A stretch of 64,000 nt of DNA from Zygnema cylindricum (Eukaryota > Streptophyta > Zygnematophyceae > Zygnematales > Zygnemataceae): assembly GCA_037447655.1 (NCBI GenBank), contig JBBHKE010000102.1:320372-384371 (forward strand). Direction: 5' to 3'. Position 1 is the first letter of the stretch. Each line of letters starts with the position of its first letter. Below, piece after piece: positions 1-11,175 of this stretch. The translations under genes were made by a program, and so were the position numbers. The notes under the pieces are model-generated. The model did no database searches and had not been told where the DNA came from. It was given only the letters and a program-made list of their open reading frames with translations.

Positions 1-312
1 TACTACAGACGACGAGAAAGAGAATGAGAGAGAAAGATAATGAGAGAGAGAGGAGAGGGAAAGAGAGAAGGGGAGGCATGGAGGGGGAAGAGATAGAGAA
101 ATATAACAAGTAAAATACAAGGAGACATAGGGAAAGAGAGAGAGAAAAGAGAGAAAGAAAGCAAAAATGGGAGAAAGAAAGTGAGGAAAAGACAAAGAGG
201 GAGGGAGGGAGGGAGGGAGGGAGGGAAGGAGGATCAGGGGGGGATAGAGAGTGAGAGAGAGAGAGAGAAAGAGAGAGAGAGAAAGTGAGAGAGGGAGGGA
301 TAGAGGGAGGAC
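1..312. repeat. purine-rich (GA/GGGA) low-complexity tract
   Basis: The plus strand is almost wholly A and G (GAGA, GGGA, GAAA units). Read on the minus strand it is a CT-rich tract that continues the intron of the PPR gene beyond its last visible exon at 313-369. No coding signal was seen. Confidence 0.8.
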
Positions 313-3044
313 CTGGAAGGTGAAGGCACTGGGCGGCACTCGAGCAGCAGACATCATGCCATAGATCTCCTGCGACAGTGGGGTAAGGGGAGGGAGAGGG
401 AGAGGGAGGGGGGGGGATAGGAGGAGGAGGGAGGGCGAGTGGTGAGTTGTGAGCCAGTTTCAAGGTAGTTTTTATGGAGTTCCCAGACAGAGAGAAAGAG
501 AGAGAGAGAGAGATATATACATAGAGAGATGGAGAGAGAGAGAGAGGAAGAGATAGAGAAAGAGAAAAAGAAAAACTTACGAGTACTTTCCCGGGCAGTT
601 TTGCTTCCGCCCCGGCGTAGAGGAGAGTGTTAAAAGTGACGGCATCGGGGGAGATGCCTCTTCCCTGCATCTCCTCCAGTAGCTCCAGGGCGCGGGAGAG
701 ACTGGGGGGGGCAGGGAGAGAGACGGAGAGAGGAGAGGGGAGAGTGTGAGAGGGAGAGGGGAAAGTGAGAAGGGAGCGGTTTTTTGAATTAGCATCTCCT
801 CCAGGAGCTCTAAGGCATGGGAGAGACTGGGAAGGTAGGGAGAGGGATAGGGGAGAGGAGAGGGAGAGGGGAGAGGGGTAATTGCGAGAGCGTAAGTAGG
901 AGAGGGGAGGGAGAGTGAGAGAAAGAGGAGCAATTCCTCAACCCTGCATTTCCTCAAACAGCTCTAAAGGTCGGGACGGACTGGGAGAGAGAGAGAGGGA
1001 GGAAAGGGAGGAGAGGGAGAGGAGTACACAGGGAGAGAAAAGGGAGGGAGATAGAGGTAAGTGAGAGGCCGGAGCGGTTGGAGTGAGGAAATCTGATAGG
1101 AGGGACAAGAAGAGAGGGGTCAGAGAGAGAAGGAGACGAAGAGAAAGAGGAAGAGTTAGAGGAAAAGGAAGAGGTGATGGAAAGGGAGAAGAGAGGAAAG
1201 AGGGTGACAAAGAGGGAGAGCAAGAGCAAAAGGGAGAGGAAGAGGGAGAGGAGGGGAGAGAGGGAGAGGAAGAGCGAGAGGAGAGGGAGAGATGGGAGAG
1301 AGCGAGAGCGAGAGAGGAAGAGGGAGAGGAGTGGGAGAGGAAGGGAGAGGAGAGGAAGAGAGGGAGAGGGTGAGTGAGAGCAAGAGGGAGAGAGGAAGAG
1401 GGAGAGGAAGAGGGAGGAAGAGGGAGAGCAAGTGGGCGAGAGGAAGAGGGAGAGAGAGGGAGAGAGAGAGAGAGGAGTACCGTTGGGCCGGCGAGGACCT
1501 CCCTCTGTACGGCCCTGTTTTGACCACAAGTGCCATAAGAGACGAATACGTCACGACATCCGGCTTCAGCCCCGCCCTCTCCATGTCCCCCTGGATACAC
1601 CACAAAACGACAAAAAAAAGTACTTCCTCAGTGTACTTAATGTGTACTTTCTCGGCGTAATTTTTAGTGTACTTTTTAGTGTACTTCTCGGTGTACTTTC
1701 CTCCAGTTTTTTTTTTTTTTTTTTTTTTTGGAAGGGAAACAAAAGTTGAAAAATGCGAAGAAAATTTAATTCGACTGATTAGGATTCGATTCGATTCTAT
1801 TCTAATTTTGTTTCGAGTATAATTATATTTACGTTTATTACAATATATGTATATATATACACAACAGGAAAAAATACACATAGATATATATTACTATATA
1901 ACTATATAATATATATATAGGTTTTGTGTATATATATAAACCTATAAATATAAATACATATGACAAAGAATATAAATATACATATATATATATATATTTC
2001 TGGAATACTAAATAGAATCTTTTATTTTGATTAAATATAAAAATATATATTTTATTTGAATAAAGTATTTTATTTCTTGTTTTTGCTTTTTAGAGTTTCA
2101 AAAGTTTTAAAACACGAAAATGAAAACATAAAAATGAAATGAAAAAATATGTACTTTTCCAGAAAAGTCAAAAATGTATTTTTTCAGCATCCTTCCCAAA
2201 CACACTTAACCCCACCATTTTCCGAAACCTCTCCCTCCTTTTCCCTTCCCCCCTACACCTTTTTCCGGAACCTGTCCCTTTCTCTCCCTCTCTCCCACTC
2301 CCTCCTACCTTCTCCTCCAAAAATCCCACTTCCTCACTCTCTCCACCGCTAATCCCTCTCCCTCTCTCTCCCTTCCCCCCTCCTCCCCCTCCCTCTCTCT
2401 CCCTCTCCCTCCCCCCTTCACCTTTATCCCTCTCCCTCCCTCTTCCTCTCCCTCCCCCTTCCCCCTTCACATTTATTCTTCTCTCTCTCTCTCCCCCCTC
2501 CCAACTCCCTCTCCCTCCCCCCTTCACCTTTAACCCTCTCCCTTCCTCTCCCTTCCTCTTCCTCCCTCTCCCTCCCTCACCTTCCCTCCCTCCCCCTCCC
2601 TCTCCCTCCCCCCCTCCCCCTCCCCCTCCCCCTCCAGGCGTCCTCCAGCACCCCCCAAAAAAAATATCAAAAAATCTGTCATCCCTCACTCTCCAAACCC
2701 TCTCCCTCCTCTCCCTCCCCCTCCCTTCCCCCCACCTTTATCCGGAAGGCGTCCTCCAGCCTCCCCCCCTGCTGGCAGCAAGACAGCAGGGCGTTGATGG
2801 TGAGGAGCCCCGGGGCCACCCCCGCCCCCCCTTCATGGCCTGGAAAAGGGGGGGGGGAGGAGGAGGAGGGAGATGGAAGGAGAGGGATCAGAGCACAGGA
2901 ATTAGTGTGGATTTGAAAAAGGCATTTTTTGAGATTTTTTTGGAATCTTTTGGAGGAGTTTTGGGGGGTTTAGGGGGGGTTGGGGAGGGAGAAAGTATTA
3001 ATTTTATACTATTAATAAAATAATTATATTATATGATATAATAT

Positions 3045-3075
<31 letters not shown>

Positions 3076-3708
3076 CGTATATATAAATACATATATATAG
3101 GACAATATAATCATTTTAGTCGAATTTTCACGAGTTTTGGTTTTTTCGGCATTTTGAAAAAAAAAAAGTTTTTGTTTTATCGAAAAGGACAAAAAATAAT
3201 TTATAGAGAGGTCTACCTAGAATAATGAGATGGGACTCAAAAAAAACCCTCTCTGTCTCTTGCCCTCTTACCCTCTCCCCATCCCCTTCTCCCTCCCTCT
3301 CCCTCCCTCTACGTCCCTCCCTCTCCCTCTCTCCCCCCCCTACCTCGTACACCACCAGCGCCCTCTCTCCCTGCCTCTGCCTCCTGCACACCGTAATAAG
3401 TGCGACGTACGTCCCTGCGACCAATCACAGCCTGCCACGTGTCACTGGGGTTTTCTCAGGGGTTTTTGGGGTGTTTGGTAATTGGGGTTTTCTGATGTTT
3501 TTAGGGTTTTTATATTTTTAAGGGTTTTTTAGGGTTTTCAAGGCTGCCACGTGTTACCGCGAATACAGAGGGAGAGTGAGGAAGAGAGGGAGTGAGGGAG
3601 AGAAAGAGAGGGAGAGAGAGGGAGAGAGAGAGAGGCGGCTGACCTTCATTGGCGACATTAATGCCCCTTGCCTTCATCTCCTCCACCACTCTCAGCGCCT
3701 CTCCCACA
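313..3708 (-). CDS. PPR (pentatricopeptide repeat) protein gene, six exons of a longer gene
   Basis: Six exons read as one P-class PPR protein: 3644-3708, 3344-3414, 2736-2839, 1511-1590, 581-701 and 313-369. Each is bounded by AG and GT, and codon phases agree at every joint. Repeats include LKPDVVTYSSLMALVVKTG, ISPDAVTFNTLLYAG and EIYGMMSAARVPPSAFTFQ. Choosing donor GTACAG (1510-1509) makes the third repeat exactly 35 residues, and its neighbours are also 35. Family knowledge: PPR proteins are helical-repeat RNA binders acting mostly in chloroplasts and mitochondria. Both ends are missing: exon 3644-3708 starts in mid-codon after an acceptor, and the last exon ends at a donor. In exon 2736-2839 a G6 run should be G4 to keep frame and repeat length, so this is either a real +2 frameshift or a homopolymer error. 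Introns are long and CT-rich on the sense strand. Confidence 0.8.
702..1510. repeat. intron of the PPR gene, GA-rich on the plus strand
   Basis: This is the interval between PPR exons at 581-701 and 1511-1590. It is dominated by GAGAGG and GGAGAG units, densest at 985-1475, and also holds the two exon-start copies. Long serine/leucine-rich frames on the minus strand are translations of CT repeat, not genes. Confidence 0.8.
793..980 (-). pseudogene. two partial copies of the PPR exon start, inside an intron
   Basis: Sequence at 826-793 and at 980-941 (minus strand) repeats the acceptor and first codons of the real exon at 701. Each has a pyrimidine tract, CAG, then codons for (A/P)LEL(L/F)EEM. 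Both copies then run into stops or CT repeat (TAA-like loss after EEML, and TGA after EEMQG). They look like tandem duplications of the intron-exon border rather than used exons. Confidence 0.65.
1591..2735. repeat. intron of the PPR gene: AT-rich core flanked by C/T tracts
   Basis: 1650-2160 is AT-rich with TATATA runs and a T20-class run near 1708. 2210-2735 on the plus strand is C/T-rich (CCCTCTCC units). On the minus strand near 2649-2630 a short copy of the exon end (GTGCTGGAGGACGCCTGGAG) echoes the true exon end GAGGCTGGAGGACGCCTTCC just upstream. No other coding signal. Confidence 0.7.
3441..3541 (+). repeat. degenerate telomere-like TTTAGGG/GGGTTT island
   Basis: GGGGTTTT, TTTAGGG and TTTTTAGGG units with variable T length fill about 100 bp inside a PPR intron. 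They are too irregular for a functional telomere. The island is flanked by two CTGCCACGTGT motifs (about 3431 and 3543). Confidence 0.55.
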
Positions 3709-3754
3709 CTGCTGCATCGCGATATCGCTCGATTCACTCGCCATAATGTTCGCT

Positions 3755-4660
3755 GCAATGTCCATTTTATGGTCCATGTCAGCTTTCAATGTCAATGTTA
3801 ATTGTAAATTTTTCAGGTCAATGTTCAGTTCAAACATTCAATTATGTCAATTCTTCAACACCAACATTTGATAGGATTGATGTTAATTTTCAATGTCAAC
3901 ATTTGATGTCTAATGCCACTTTTTGATTTCAATGTTGTTGATGTCAATGTTCATTATCAATGTTCAATGTCAACATTTCATGTCGATGCCTAACTTCAGT
4001 GTTAATCTCAAATTTTTATGTCAACATTTAATGTCAAAGCTCCAATGTCAATGTTCGATCTCAATGTTCTTTGTCAATGTTCCATCATTGTTTAATGTAA
4101 AAGGTTAATGTTAGCATACAGTGTCAATGTTCAATGTCAAAATTTTAGTAATAATCAGTGTATGATGTCAATGTTCAATGCTTCCACGGTCCTTGTCAAT
4201 GTTCAATTATCGACAACATATTGTAAAATACTTGATGTTAATGTTTTATGGTCAATGGTTAATGCTTGAAGTTTAGTTTCAACATTTGGTTTTCCATGTC
4301 TACGTTGAATGCTGAACGTTGAATGTTTAATTTCTACAGTCAATATTCAATGTCTAATTTATCATTCAAAATTTAACGTTCAAAAAAGTTCAGCGATCAA
4401 AGTCGATATTCGATGTTTGAGGTCACTTTCGACGTCAGCATTTAGCTTATGTGTGATGTCCACGCTCCAGTTAATGTTTCATATGGAATTAAATTATATT
4501 CACATATAACATATATTTTACATTTCAGCATTTTCATTTCGAATAGAACAAATTTACGTTTCTATGTCAAAGTTTAGCATTTGGGGTCAATGTTCAATGC
4601 TCAAATGGTGAATCCAAACGTTTACACCAAAATGTCAACAGTTTTCAATGTTCTTTGTTG
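3755..4660 (+). repeat. degenerate CAATGTC/CAATGTT array
   Basis: About 900 bp is built from TCAATGTT, TCAATGTC and CAACATTT units at irregular 7-12 bp spacing. The short frames encoding N/V/Q/M-rich peptides are by-products of the repeat. A related array lies at 60640-61140. Confidence 0.75.
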
Positions 4661-5458
4661 AAGCTCAGAAGAAAGGTAAATAAGAAATAAGATTAATGAC
4701 CGAGGAACGGCAATGCCATTATTTTACATTCCGTAGTAATTATCATTGTCATTAATTTTTATCATATCATCGCTGTCGTAATTTTTCTCACGTCTTAAAC
4801 CAAAACAGGAATATGCGAAAGACATACAATACCCCCTCTCCCCCCTCTCTCCCTCTCCCCCTCTCTCTAGAAAACTCTCTCAACAGCAACATGAACTTTT
4901 GGTATGCTATTGTCTTCCTATCTAAACCAAAACCCACAAAAACCCTAAAGACTCTAAGAACTCTTAAAACCCAAAAAAACCCTTAAAAACCCTAAAAAAA
5001 CCCTAAAAGAAACTATGTTTTTCATCCAGTACAACCTGCTAAGGGAAAAAACGGATACAATACTCCTCTAGAAAATGGAAAGAAGTCAAAGTTTGGTGTG
5101 GATAGTGAAACGCGGCATGTGCATTTAAATTTCCAAATCCGCATACAAAACTAGGAAAAGGAAACAATGCAATACTACTTTATTATGTAATAAAGGATAA
5201 TGATATATACCATACTGACACTGAAAACGTAGATATACAGGTCAGAATGTCAGGAATTAAAGGTCTGGATCGTAAATAGTTAACATTATAATTAAAAATT
5301 AGTTTTTAATTAGAAAAAGGGTTTTCTAGTTTAATGTAATCGTGGAACAGAAAAAGAAGGCTAAGAGTGTTGGGAAAATTCTAGGAAGACAAAGAGGGAA
5401 GATAAAGAGAGGAAGTGTAAGAGAGAGAGAGAGAAAGAGAGAGAAGAAGAAAGCCCAC
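4661..5458. other. unassigned AT-rich sequence with a telomere-like island
   Basis: No gene recognised. 4925-5010 holds CCCTAAA-type units (AACCCTAAA, ACCCTTAAA), the reverse orientation of the island at 3441-3541. A CT tract lies at about 4830-4870 and a GA tract at 5395-5450. Confidence 0.6.
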
Positions 5459-5521
5459 CTCTGTAGTCAAATCCACCCCTTCTTGTTTTAGCCAATCGAG
5501 TCGAGGAGGATCGCTTCCCTC
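5459..5521 (-). CDS. candidate exon upstream of the PPR gene
   Basis: On the minus strand, TTGTCAG (acceptor) is followed by 63 open bases encoding a 21-residue peptide starting EGSDPPRLDWLKQEGVDLTT. A GTGGGC donor and CT-rich sequence follow, the same setting as the PPR exons. Its phase (0) does not fit directly onto exon 3644-3708, so another exon or a different gene is needed. This rests on splice-like borders and composition only. Confidence 0.35.
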
Positions 5522-7485
5522 CTGACAATCCATATATTCCACAAAATTCTCTTTTTTACAACTTTTTTATATTATTTCAAAACAACATTTTCATATAAAA
5601 ACAAAGTTTATATGATATGTTGAGGAGCAATAAAGTGTCCGAGATTTTAGTAATTGTAATTAAAAAAAAAAGTCATTTAAAAAAATGCATTTGTCATAAA
5701 ATTTGACATTATTAGTATACGGAAATATAGTACACGGAGAATATGGAAATATAGTATACAGAGAATACGGAAAAAAAGGAAAGGAAACGGAGGGGGAGTA
5801 AAAAATAAAATATCTTAATTGCCCCTCCAATTAATATGAGTTTCTGTGTTAATAATTGTTTACTTTCAATAGTACTTTCATACGTTTGGGACAACGGATT
5901 CCAAAAATTTGATTCCAAAACTTTAGATTTTTTAGGGTTTTTTATGGTTTTTTTGAAGTTGTTTGTACTTATCAAGGGACTTCCTTCATAAACTACGCGA
6001 AGAAAATGAAATCCAAAACTTTAATTGAAGTTCTTGCATTTAATCATGGGACTAAAAAATGTACTCTTATACACTTCGTTCAAAGAAAACAATTCCAAAG
6101 TTTTATCATTCTGAATTTTTATGTTTCCAAAACTTTATATGTCCAAACTTTAAGTACTCCAAAATTTTGCCGAGGTTTAATTATTTTTTAGTCGAGGTTG
6201 TCGATTCAAGGATCATTTAAATCAACAAAAAAACGAAATATCAAAGAAGGTTTTTACAATGTGGAGAAAGGAGAAACAAAAAAATTCAAATTTAAAAGGG
6301 TTTTTTTCAGCATATTTTAGGGTTTTTTAGGGTTTTATAGAGTTTTAAAATTTTTAAAAAAGAATTATATCGAGCCAATATTATAACTTGCAATGTTGGT
6401 GCAGTAATAATTATTAACCTAAAAATAGTACAGAAAATTGTACAATTTTTCGTAATAAAGTACATTTTTCTGTACTATTTCCAAAGATTACTGACCAGTA
6501 TTGTCGGCAGTAATGTACGTTTACTAAAAGAGAAACCCTCTTTATCCCACACCTCGAACTTCCTCTCCCCCCTCTTCCCTCTCCCCCTCCTCCCTCCTCC
6601 CTCCTCCCTCTCCCCCTCCTCCCTCCTCCCTCCTCCCTCTCCTCCCTCCTTCCTCTCCCCCTCTTCACCGTTACTATGAGGAATGAGGAAACAGAAATGT
6701 GCAAAATTCAGTTTTTGTTCAAGAGTTACCAAAAAAAACAAACAAAACCAAAAAAACAAAACAAAAAAAACAAAAAAGAAAAATAAAAAAAACAAAACCA
6801 CAAAAAAAAAAAAAAACAGAATTTGGAAACCCATGTGTACGAATAGATGTGAAATTATCAATTGAGGAATTCAAAAATCGAGATCGCAAAGCTGCAAAAT
6901 TTATTTTTGATTGAAAAAAAAAATGCAAATTGTCACTTGAGACAAAAAGAATATACTAAATGTGGTACGTGGAGGGAATATATATATGCGTTTAGAGAAA
7001 GTAATTAGGGAAAAAAAAAACATCGGAGAGAAATTCGAACGAAAAGAAATTGAGGATAATGTCGAATAATGTCAAATAAAAAATTTTGAAAAAAAAGTAC
7101 GCAAGTAAGAAAAAGCCCGGCGAAAAAAAATCAAAAAGTAAGTAAAAAGTGTGAAAAGTAAGTATAAAAAGTATAATTAAGTAACATCCACCCTATTCAA
7201 TTCCTAATGGGAATTGTAAAAAATGCGAAACAATCGACATTTATTTCTAATACGATATTTATTTATAATACGATATTTATGTCTAATACGATGTTTATTT
7301 ACGACTAATAATGGCCGTAAAAAATTATTATGTGACTTCAAATTTTGTTGAATGTAAAAATTGAAAATGTGGAAACCTAAAGAGTTCATTCCATTCACTT
7401 CTTTTCCTGGAAAAGGAGAGAGAAAGAAGGAGAGGAGAGGGAAAGAGAGAGAGAGAGAGAGGAAGAGACAGAGAAACAGCCAGAG

Positions 7486-7539
<54 letters not shown>

Positions 7540-7542
7540 TGT

Positions 7543-7591
<49 letters not shown>

Positions 7592-7603
7592 AAACCATCT
7601 TAC
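5522..7603. other. unassigned AT-rich sequence with microsatellites
   Basis: No gene recognised. TTTAGGG-like units occur at about 5929-5955 and 6318-6340. A CCTCCCTCCTCCCTC microsatellite lies at 6560-6665, A-rich runs with AAAACAAAAC units at 6730-6815, and a (GA)n tract at 7405-7590 just before the next exon-like segment. Confidence 0.6.
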
Positions 7604-7781
7604 AACTTCAGAATTCGCCTGTGTCCTTCTACCCCCTCTCCCTCTCCCTGTCCCTTTTGTCACATCACCCTCCTCTCTCCGTTGGGGTTTATCCGCCAAC
7701 TCAGCCTCGTCCTCTGAGAGTGACACGTCGTCACCTCCGCCCAGCTTCCAGGAAGCTTCTGCAAGAGCTTCCGCAGAGGCC
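7604..7781 (-). CDS. candidate exon, acidic and Gly/Arg-rich protein segment
   Basis: On the minus strand a CAAG acceptor precedes 178 open bases (one base plus 59 codons) ending at the donor GTAAGA. The peptide includes ASAEALAEASWKLGGGDDV, then SEDEAELADK and a GRGRGGRR stretch. Composition is codon-like and differs sharply from the flanking CT repeats. It could be an upstream exon of the PPR gene, whose N-terminal regions are often low-complexity, or belong to another gene. No domain is recognised. Confidence 0.45.
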
Positions 7782-7784
7782 CTT

Positions 7785-9349
7785 GGGGTGGGGGAGAGTA
7801 TGTCTGTAAGGAGGGAGAGGAAGAGAGAGGGAGAGGGAGAGAGGGAGAGAAGGAGAGGAGAGAGGAGAGAAAAAGAGAGAGAGAGAGGGAGAGATGAGAG
7901 GGAGAGAGGAGAGAGAAGAGAGGAGAGAAAAAGAGAAAGCGTGAGAGAGGGAGAGAGGAGAGAGAAGGAGAGAGGAGAGAGGAGAGAAAAGGGAAAGAGG
8001 AGAAGGAAAGGGGAGGAGAGCGGAAAGAGATGAGAGAAGGAGAGAGAGGGGAGAACGAAAAAGGGGAGAGGAGAGAGAAGAAAAGAAAAGGGAGGGAGAC
8101 GGGTGAGAGAAGGGAGGGAAAAAGGTCAAAGAAGGGTGGGAGAACAAAGAGAGAGAAGGGTGAGAAAAGGATGGAGGAGTGAGAAGGAGAGAGAAGGAGA
8201 AGGACGGGCGAGAAGGAGAGAGAGAAGCGTGAGAGGAGGTGAGAGAAGGGTGAGAGAAGGAGAGAGAAGGGAAAGAAAAGGAACACAGAAGAATGAGGGA
8301 AGGTTCAGAGAAGGGTGAGTTAAGGGAGAGAGGAGGTGAGAAAAGGGAGAGAAGGAAAGAAAGTTAGAGGGTTCAGAGAAGGGTGAGAGAGAGAGAGAGA
8401 GTGAGAGGAGAGAGGAGGGTGAGAGGAGCATGAGAGAGAATTGAGAGAGGAGGAAGGAATGGGCAAGAGAGGAGTGAGAGAGAGGGTGAGAAAAGGGGTG
8501 AGAGAGGGAGATACACACGAGATAGGAAAGCAAGAAGAGGGAGAGAAGAAAAAAAGGACACCAAGAAGAGAAGAGAAAGGGAAAGGGGGAGAGAAGGTGA
8601 GGGAGGAGTGAGAGGGAGGAGAGGGCAGAGAGAGGAGACAGAGAGGGCGTGACAAGAAGTTTTCAAATTTATAGCTTTAATAGAGGAAGAGAATGGGGAG
8701 GGAGGGAGAGAAGAAGAGAGAAGGGAGAGAGGGAGGGAGGAGTAAATGAAGAGAGAAAGAAGGGGGAACAGGCGAGTGGGGGGGCGGGGGGAGGGGGGGG
8801 GGGGAGGGGGGAGGGGGGAGAGGGGGAGAGGGGCAAAGGAGTAAGATGAGGGAGGGAGGATCAAAGTGATGTAAGGGAGAGAGAGAAATTAGAACTGGAT
8901 CAGGATGGGAGAGCGGTAGGCAAGCAGGAGGGAAGGAGGGAGAGAAAAAAAGGAGAAAGGGAGAAAAGGGAGAGAGAAGGATGAAGATGGAGAAAGGATT
9001 GTCAAAAGGTGAGAGGAGAGAGAGGGAGAGAGAGGGAACGGGAGGGGTCAAATATAAGAAATAAATGAAAAAGAATTCTGTGAAATTGCGATCCAACAAA
9101 AGTGCGTGATGGTGCAGTAGAGAGAGAGAGAGGAAGAGAGGGAGAGAGAGGGAGAAGGAGAGAGAGGGAGAGTGGGAGGGAAAGAGGGACAGGGGGAGAC
9201 GGGGAGGGGGAGAGAGGAAGAAGGGATAGAGGGAGATGGTGAGAGGGGGAGAGGGAGGGGAAGGTAGGGAAAAGCGTGAGAAGAGCAATTGTGATTGTAA
9301 AGGAGGAGATGGATGGGAGAAAAAAAGAGAGAGTCAAGGACAGAGAGGG

Positions 9350-9398
<49 letters not shown>

Positions 9399-9765
9399 AG
9401 GAGTAAAGATCCAGCAAAGTGAAAGGAGAGAGAAATATTTGGGAAGCAAAGTGAGGAGAGAGACAGGATAGAGAGAAGGGATAGGAGGACTTACTAACAA
9501 TTGGAGTGGTACGGAGGGAGAGGAATTGGGAGAAGGAGGGAGAGAGGGAAAGGGAGAGAGAGAAGGAGAAGAAGCGGGCGAGGGAGAGGGAGAGGGAGAG
9601 GGGAAGGGAGAGTGGGAGGGCGGGACCAGGGCCGGGGGAGAGAGGGAGAGAGATAGAGCGAGAGAAGAGAGAGAGAGAGAGACGGGGAGAGAGAGAGAGA
9701 GGGAGAGAGGCAGAGAGAAACAGAGAGAGAGAGAGAGAGAGAAAGGGCGAGAGAGACCACCTGGT
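7785..9765. repeat. 2 kb purine-rich tract (GAGAGG, GGGAGAG, GA)
   Basis: The plus strand is over 90% A/G by eye for nearly 2 kb, including a pure (GA)n run at about 9353-9395 and a G-rich island at 8780-8830. Interruptions of mixed sequence occur at 8655-8680 and 9055-9120. The long Ser/Leu/Pro minus-strand frames here are repeat translations. Confidence 0.8.
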
Positions 9766-9945
9766 AGGCTGTCTAAGGGCCCCACGCTGTGCCACCTGGC
9801 GAAACGCGGCGTCTTGTCTGCCACGTGTGGAGAGGCGATTGGATTGGCTGCATTTCTCAGATAGGGAACCCGCACGTGTGAAGGAAGCCTCGCATTGGCT
9901 GACAGTTCCTTGGAGGCCACAGGACACAGGCGTCGCAAGAGACAT
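9766..9945 (-). promoter_or_regulatory. possible promoter: CCAAT boxes and G-box-like ACGTG motifs
   Basis: A non-repetitive 180 bp island holds three CCAAT boxes read on the minus strand (ATTGG near 9839, 9844 and 9895). It also holds two CACGTGT motifs near 9822 and 9873. It lies upstream of the minus-strand exon-like segment at 7604-7781. The pattern suits a plant-type promoter, but no TATA box or start site could be fixed. Confidence 0.35.
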
Positions 9946-10125
9946 TATTTTTTTATACAATTGAGAGATGGGGAGAGAGAGAGAGGGAGGGAGAGAGCAA
10001 ATTGGATACTTTTTGTGAAGTGGGTATATTTTAAAATGAATTTATTTTATATAAATTTGTATAAAATTGAGGAATTTGAGGAGCTTAATTGGGTTACAGA
10101 GATCAATTCATGAGAGGAAAAAGCT

Positions 10126-10206
10126 TTTTTTTTTTTTTTTTTTTTTTTTTGGGGGGGGGGGGGAAAAAAAAAGGGGGGGGGGGGGGGGGGGGGGGGAGGG
10201 GGGGAG
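10126..10206. repeat. T23-class run followed by G-runs (poly-T/poly-G/poly-A/poly-G)
   Basis: A run of about 25 T is followed by about 13 G, an A-run and then over 25 nearly uninterrupted G. Such tracts can form G-quadruplex or triplex DNA and are prone to assembly error. Confidence 0.85.
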
Positions 10207-10972
10207 AAAAATTGTCTTGAAAATGGAGAAACAGGGAAATAAAAAATCCCCATTGTCAGTTTTTGATTCTGTCTATTTTGACAAAAAAGGGAAATATTTT
10301 TCTTTCATTAGATTTTTTGGGAGATTCGGCTGTTCAGAGGTTTAACTTCTTGTCTGTTTGTTCCCTTAACTTTTATCCGTACATTTTCCTATATTATTTG
10401 GTACTTTTTCTTGTACTTTAAGTACTTTTGGGCGATTCCCAGCTTTCATTGGTTCAAAACTTCAAAAGCTATGGTACCGTAACGTAACGGTACGGACGAT
10501 TGCGTACGGAAAAAGTGAACCGTGGTACTCATTTTGGTGGGTGAGTCTTTCGACGATTTGACACGTGCTACGGAAACATGCGATAGGTGATACGTGTTTC
10601 GTTTGGAACTGTTCGACTGGCCACGCGATCAATGCTTACGAATCTGCAAATGTCGGTGGAAATGTCGAACCAAATCGTGGAAGCAAGGATCGGAGTCAGA
10701 AGTACGAAACCGACGATTTCTAGCTGCAAACTTTTGGCCACGTGTCCACAAAGTGACTTGGTTGCTGTTCTTCCACGCTGCGAGAGAATGGACGTGATCC
10801 GTTAGATGTCGGTGGGAAGTACGCGACGTGTGGCAATGCGTGGCCGCATACGCGTACGATGCAGTCTTGGCTTATGTGTACTGCAGTACTTGCACACACT
10901 CTGACTTTCATATACTTATTAGTTATTACTAGTTTACTACAGTAAATTTTTTTCTCGATATTTTCGATAAGC
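10207..10972. other. unassigned sequence
   Basis: Mixed-composition sequence rich in GTAC/CGTAC motifs. Short frames at 10587-10805 have no recognisable domain. Nothing supportable was seen. Confidence 0.5.
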
Positions 10973-11175
10973 TACACCGCGAATCGTTATTAGCGTTATG
11001 AACTCTATATCGGCACCCCAAAATTTTGACATTAATACCTTAAATAGAATAAACTACACTATTTAAGGACGTGGACCATAATCTGCCACGTCTCCTAGCA
11101 CTAAATTAGAATGAATGACGCTAATTTTTTCTTTACACTAATAATTTCTAAACGCTAATAACGATGCGCGGTGTA
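10973..11175. mobile_element. MITE 1, 203 bp with TA flanks
   Basis: Left end TA-CACCGCGAATCGTTATTAGC mirrors the right end, whose reverse complement reads TA-CACCGCGCATCGTTATTAGC, giving terminal inverted repeats of about 23 bp with one mismatch. Flanking TA dinucleotides fit a Tc1/mariner (Stowaway-like) MITE. It has no coding capacity. It abuts MITE 2 head to head, making a perfect 28-bp palindrome at 11161-11188. Confidence 0.7.

Noticed and set aside
577-1881. Several open frames of 100-240 codons rich in Ser, Leu and Pro on the minus strand, and Arg/Glu/Gly on the plus strand
   Set aside because: They are translations of CT/GA repeat in every frame. Only short phase-consistent PPR exons within them are credible.
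2139-3023. 294-codon plus-strand frame
   Set aside because: Proline/serine/leucine from CCCTCTCC repeat, antisense to a better supported PPR exon.
7328-9960. Long Ser/Leu/Pro minus-strand frames (up to about 296 codons)
   Set aside because: Pure repeat translation. No domain, and equivalent frames exist on both strands.
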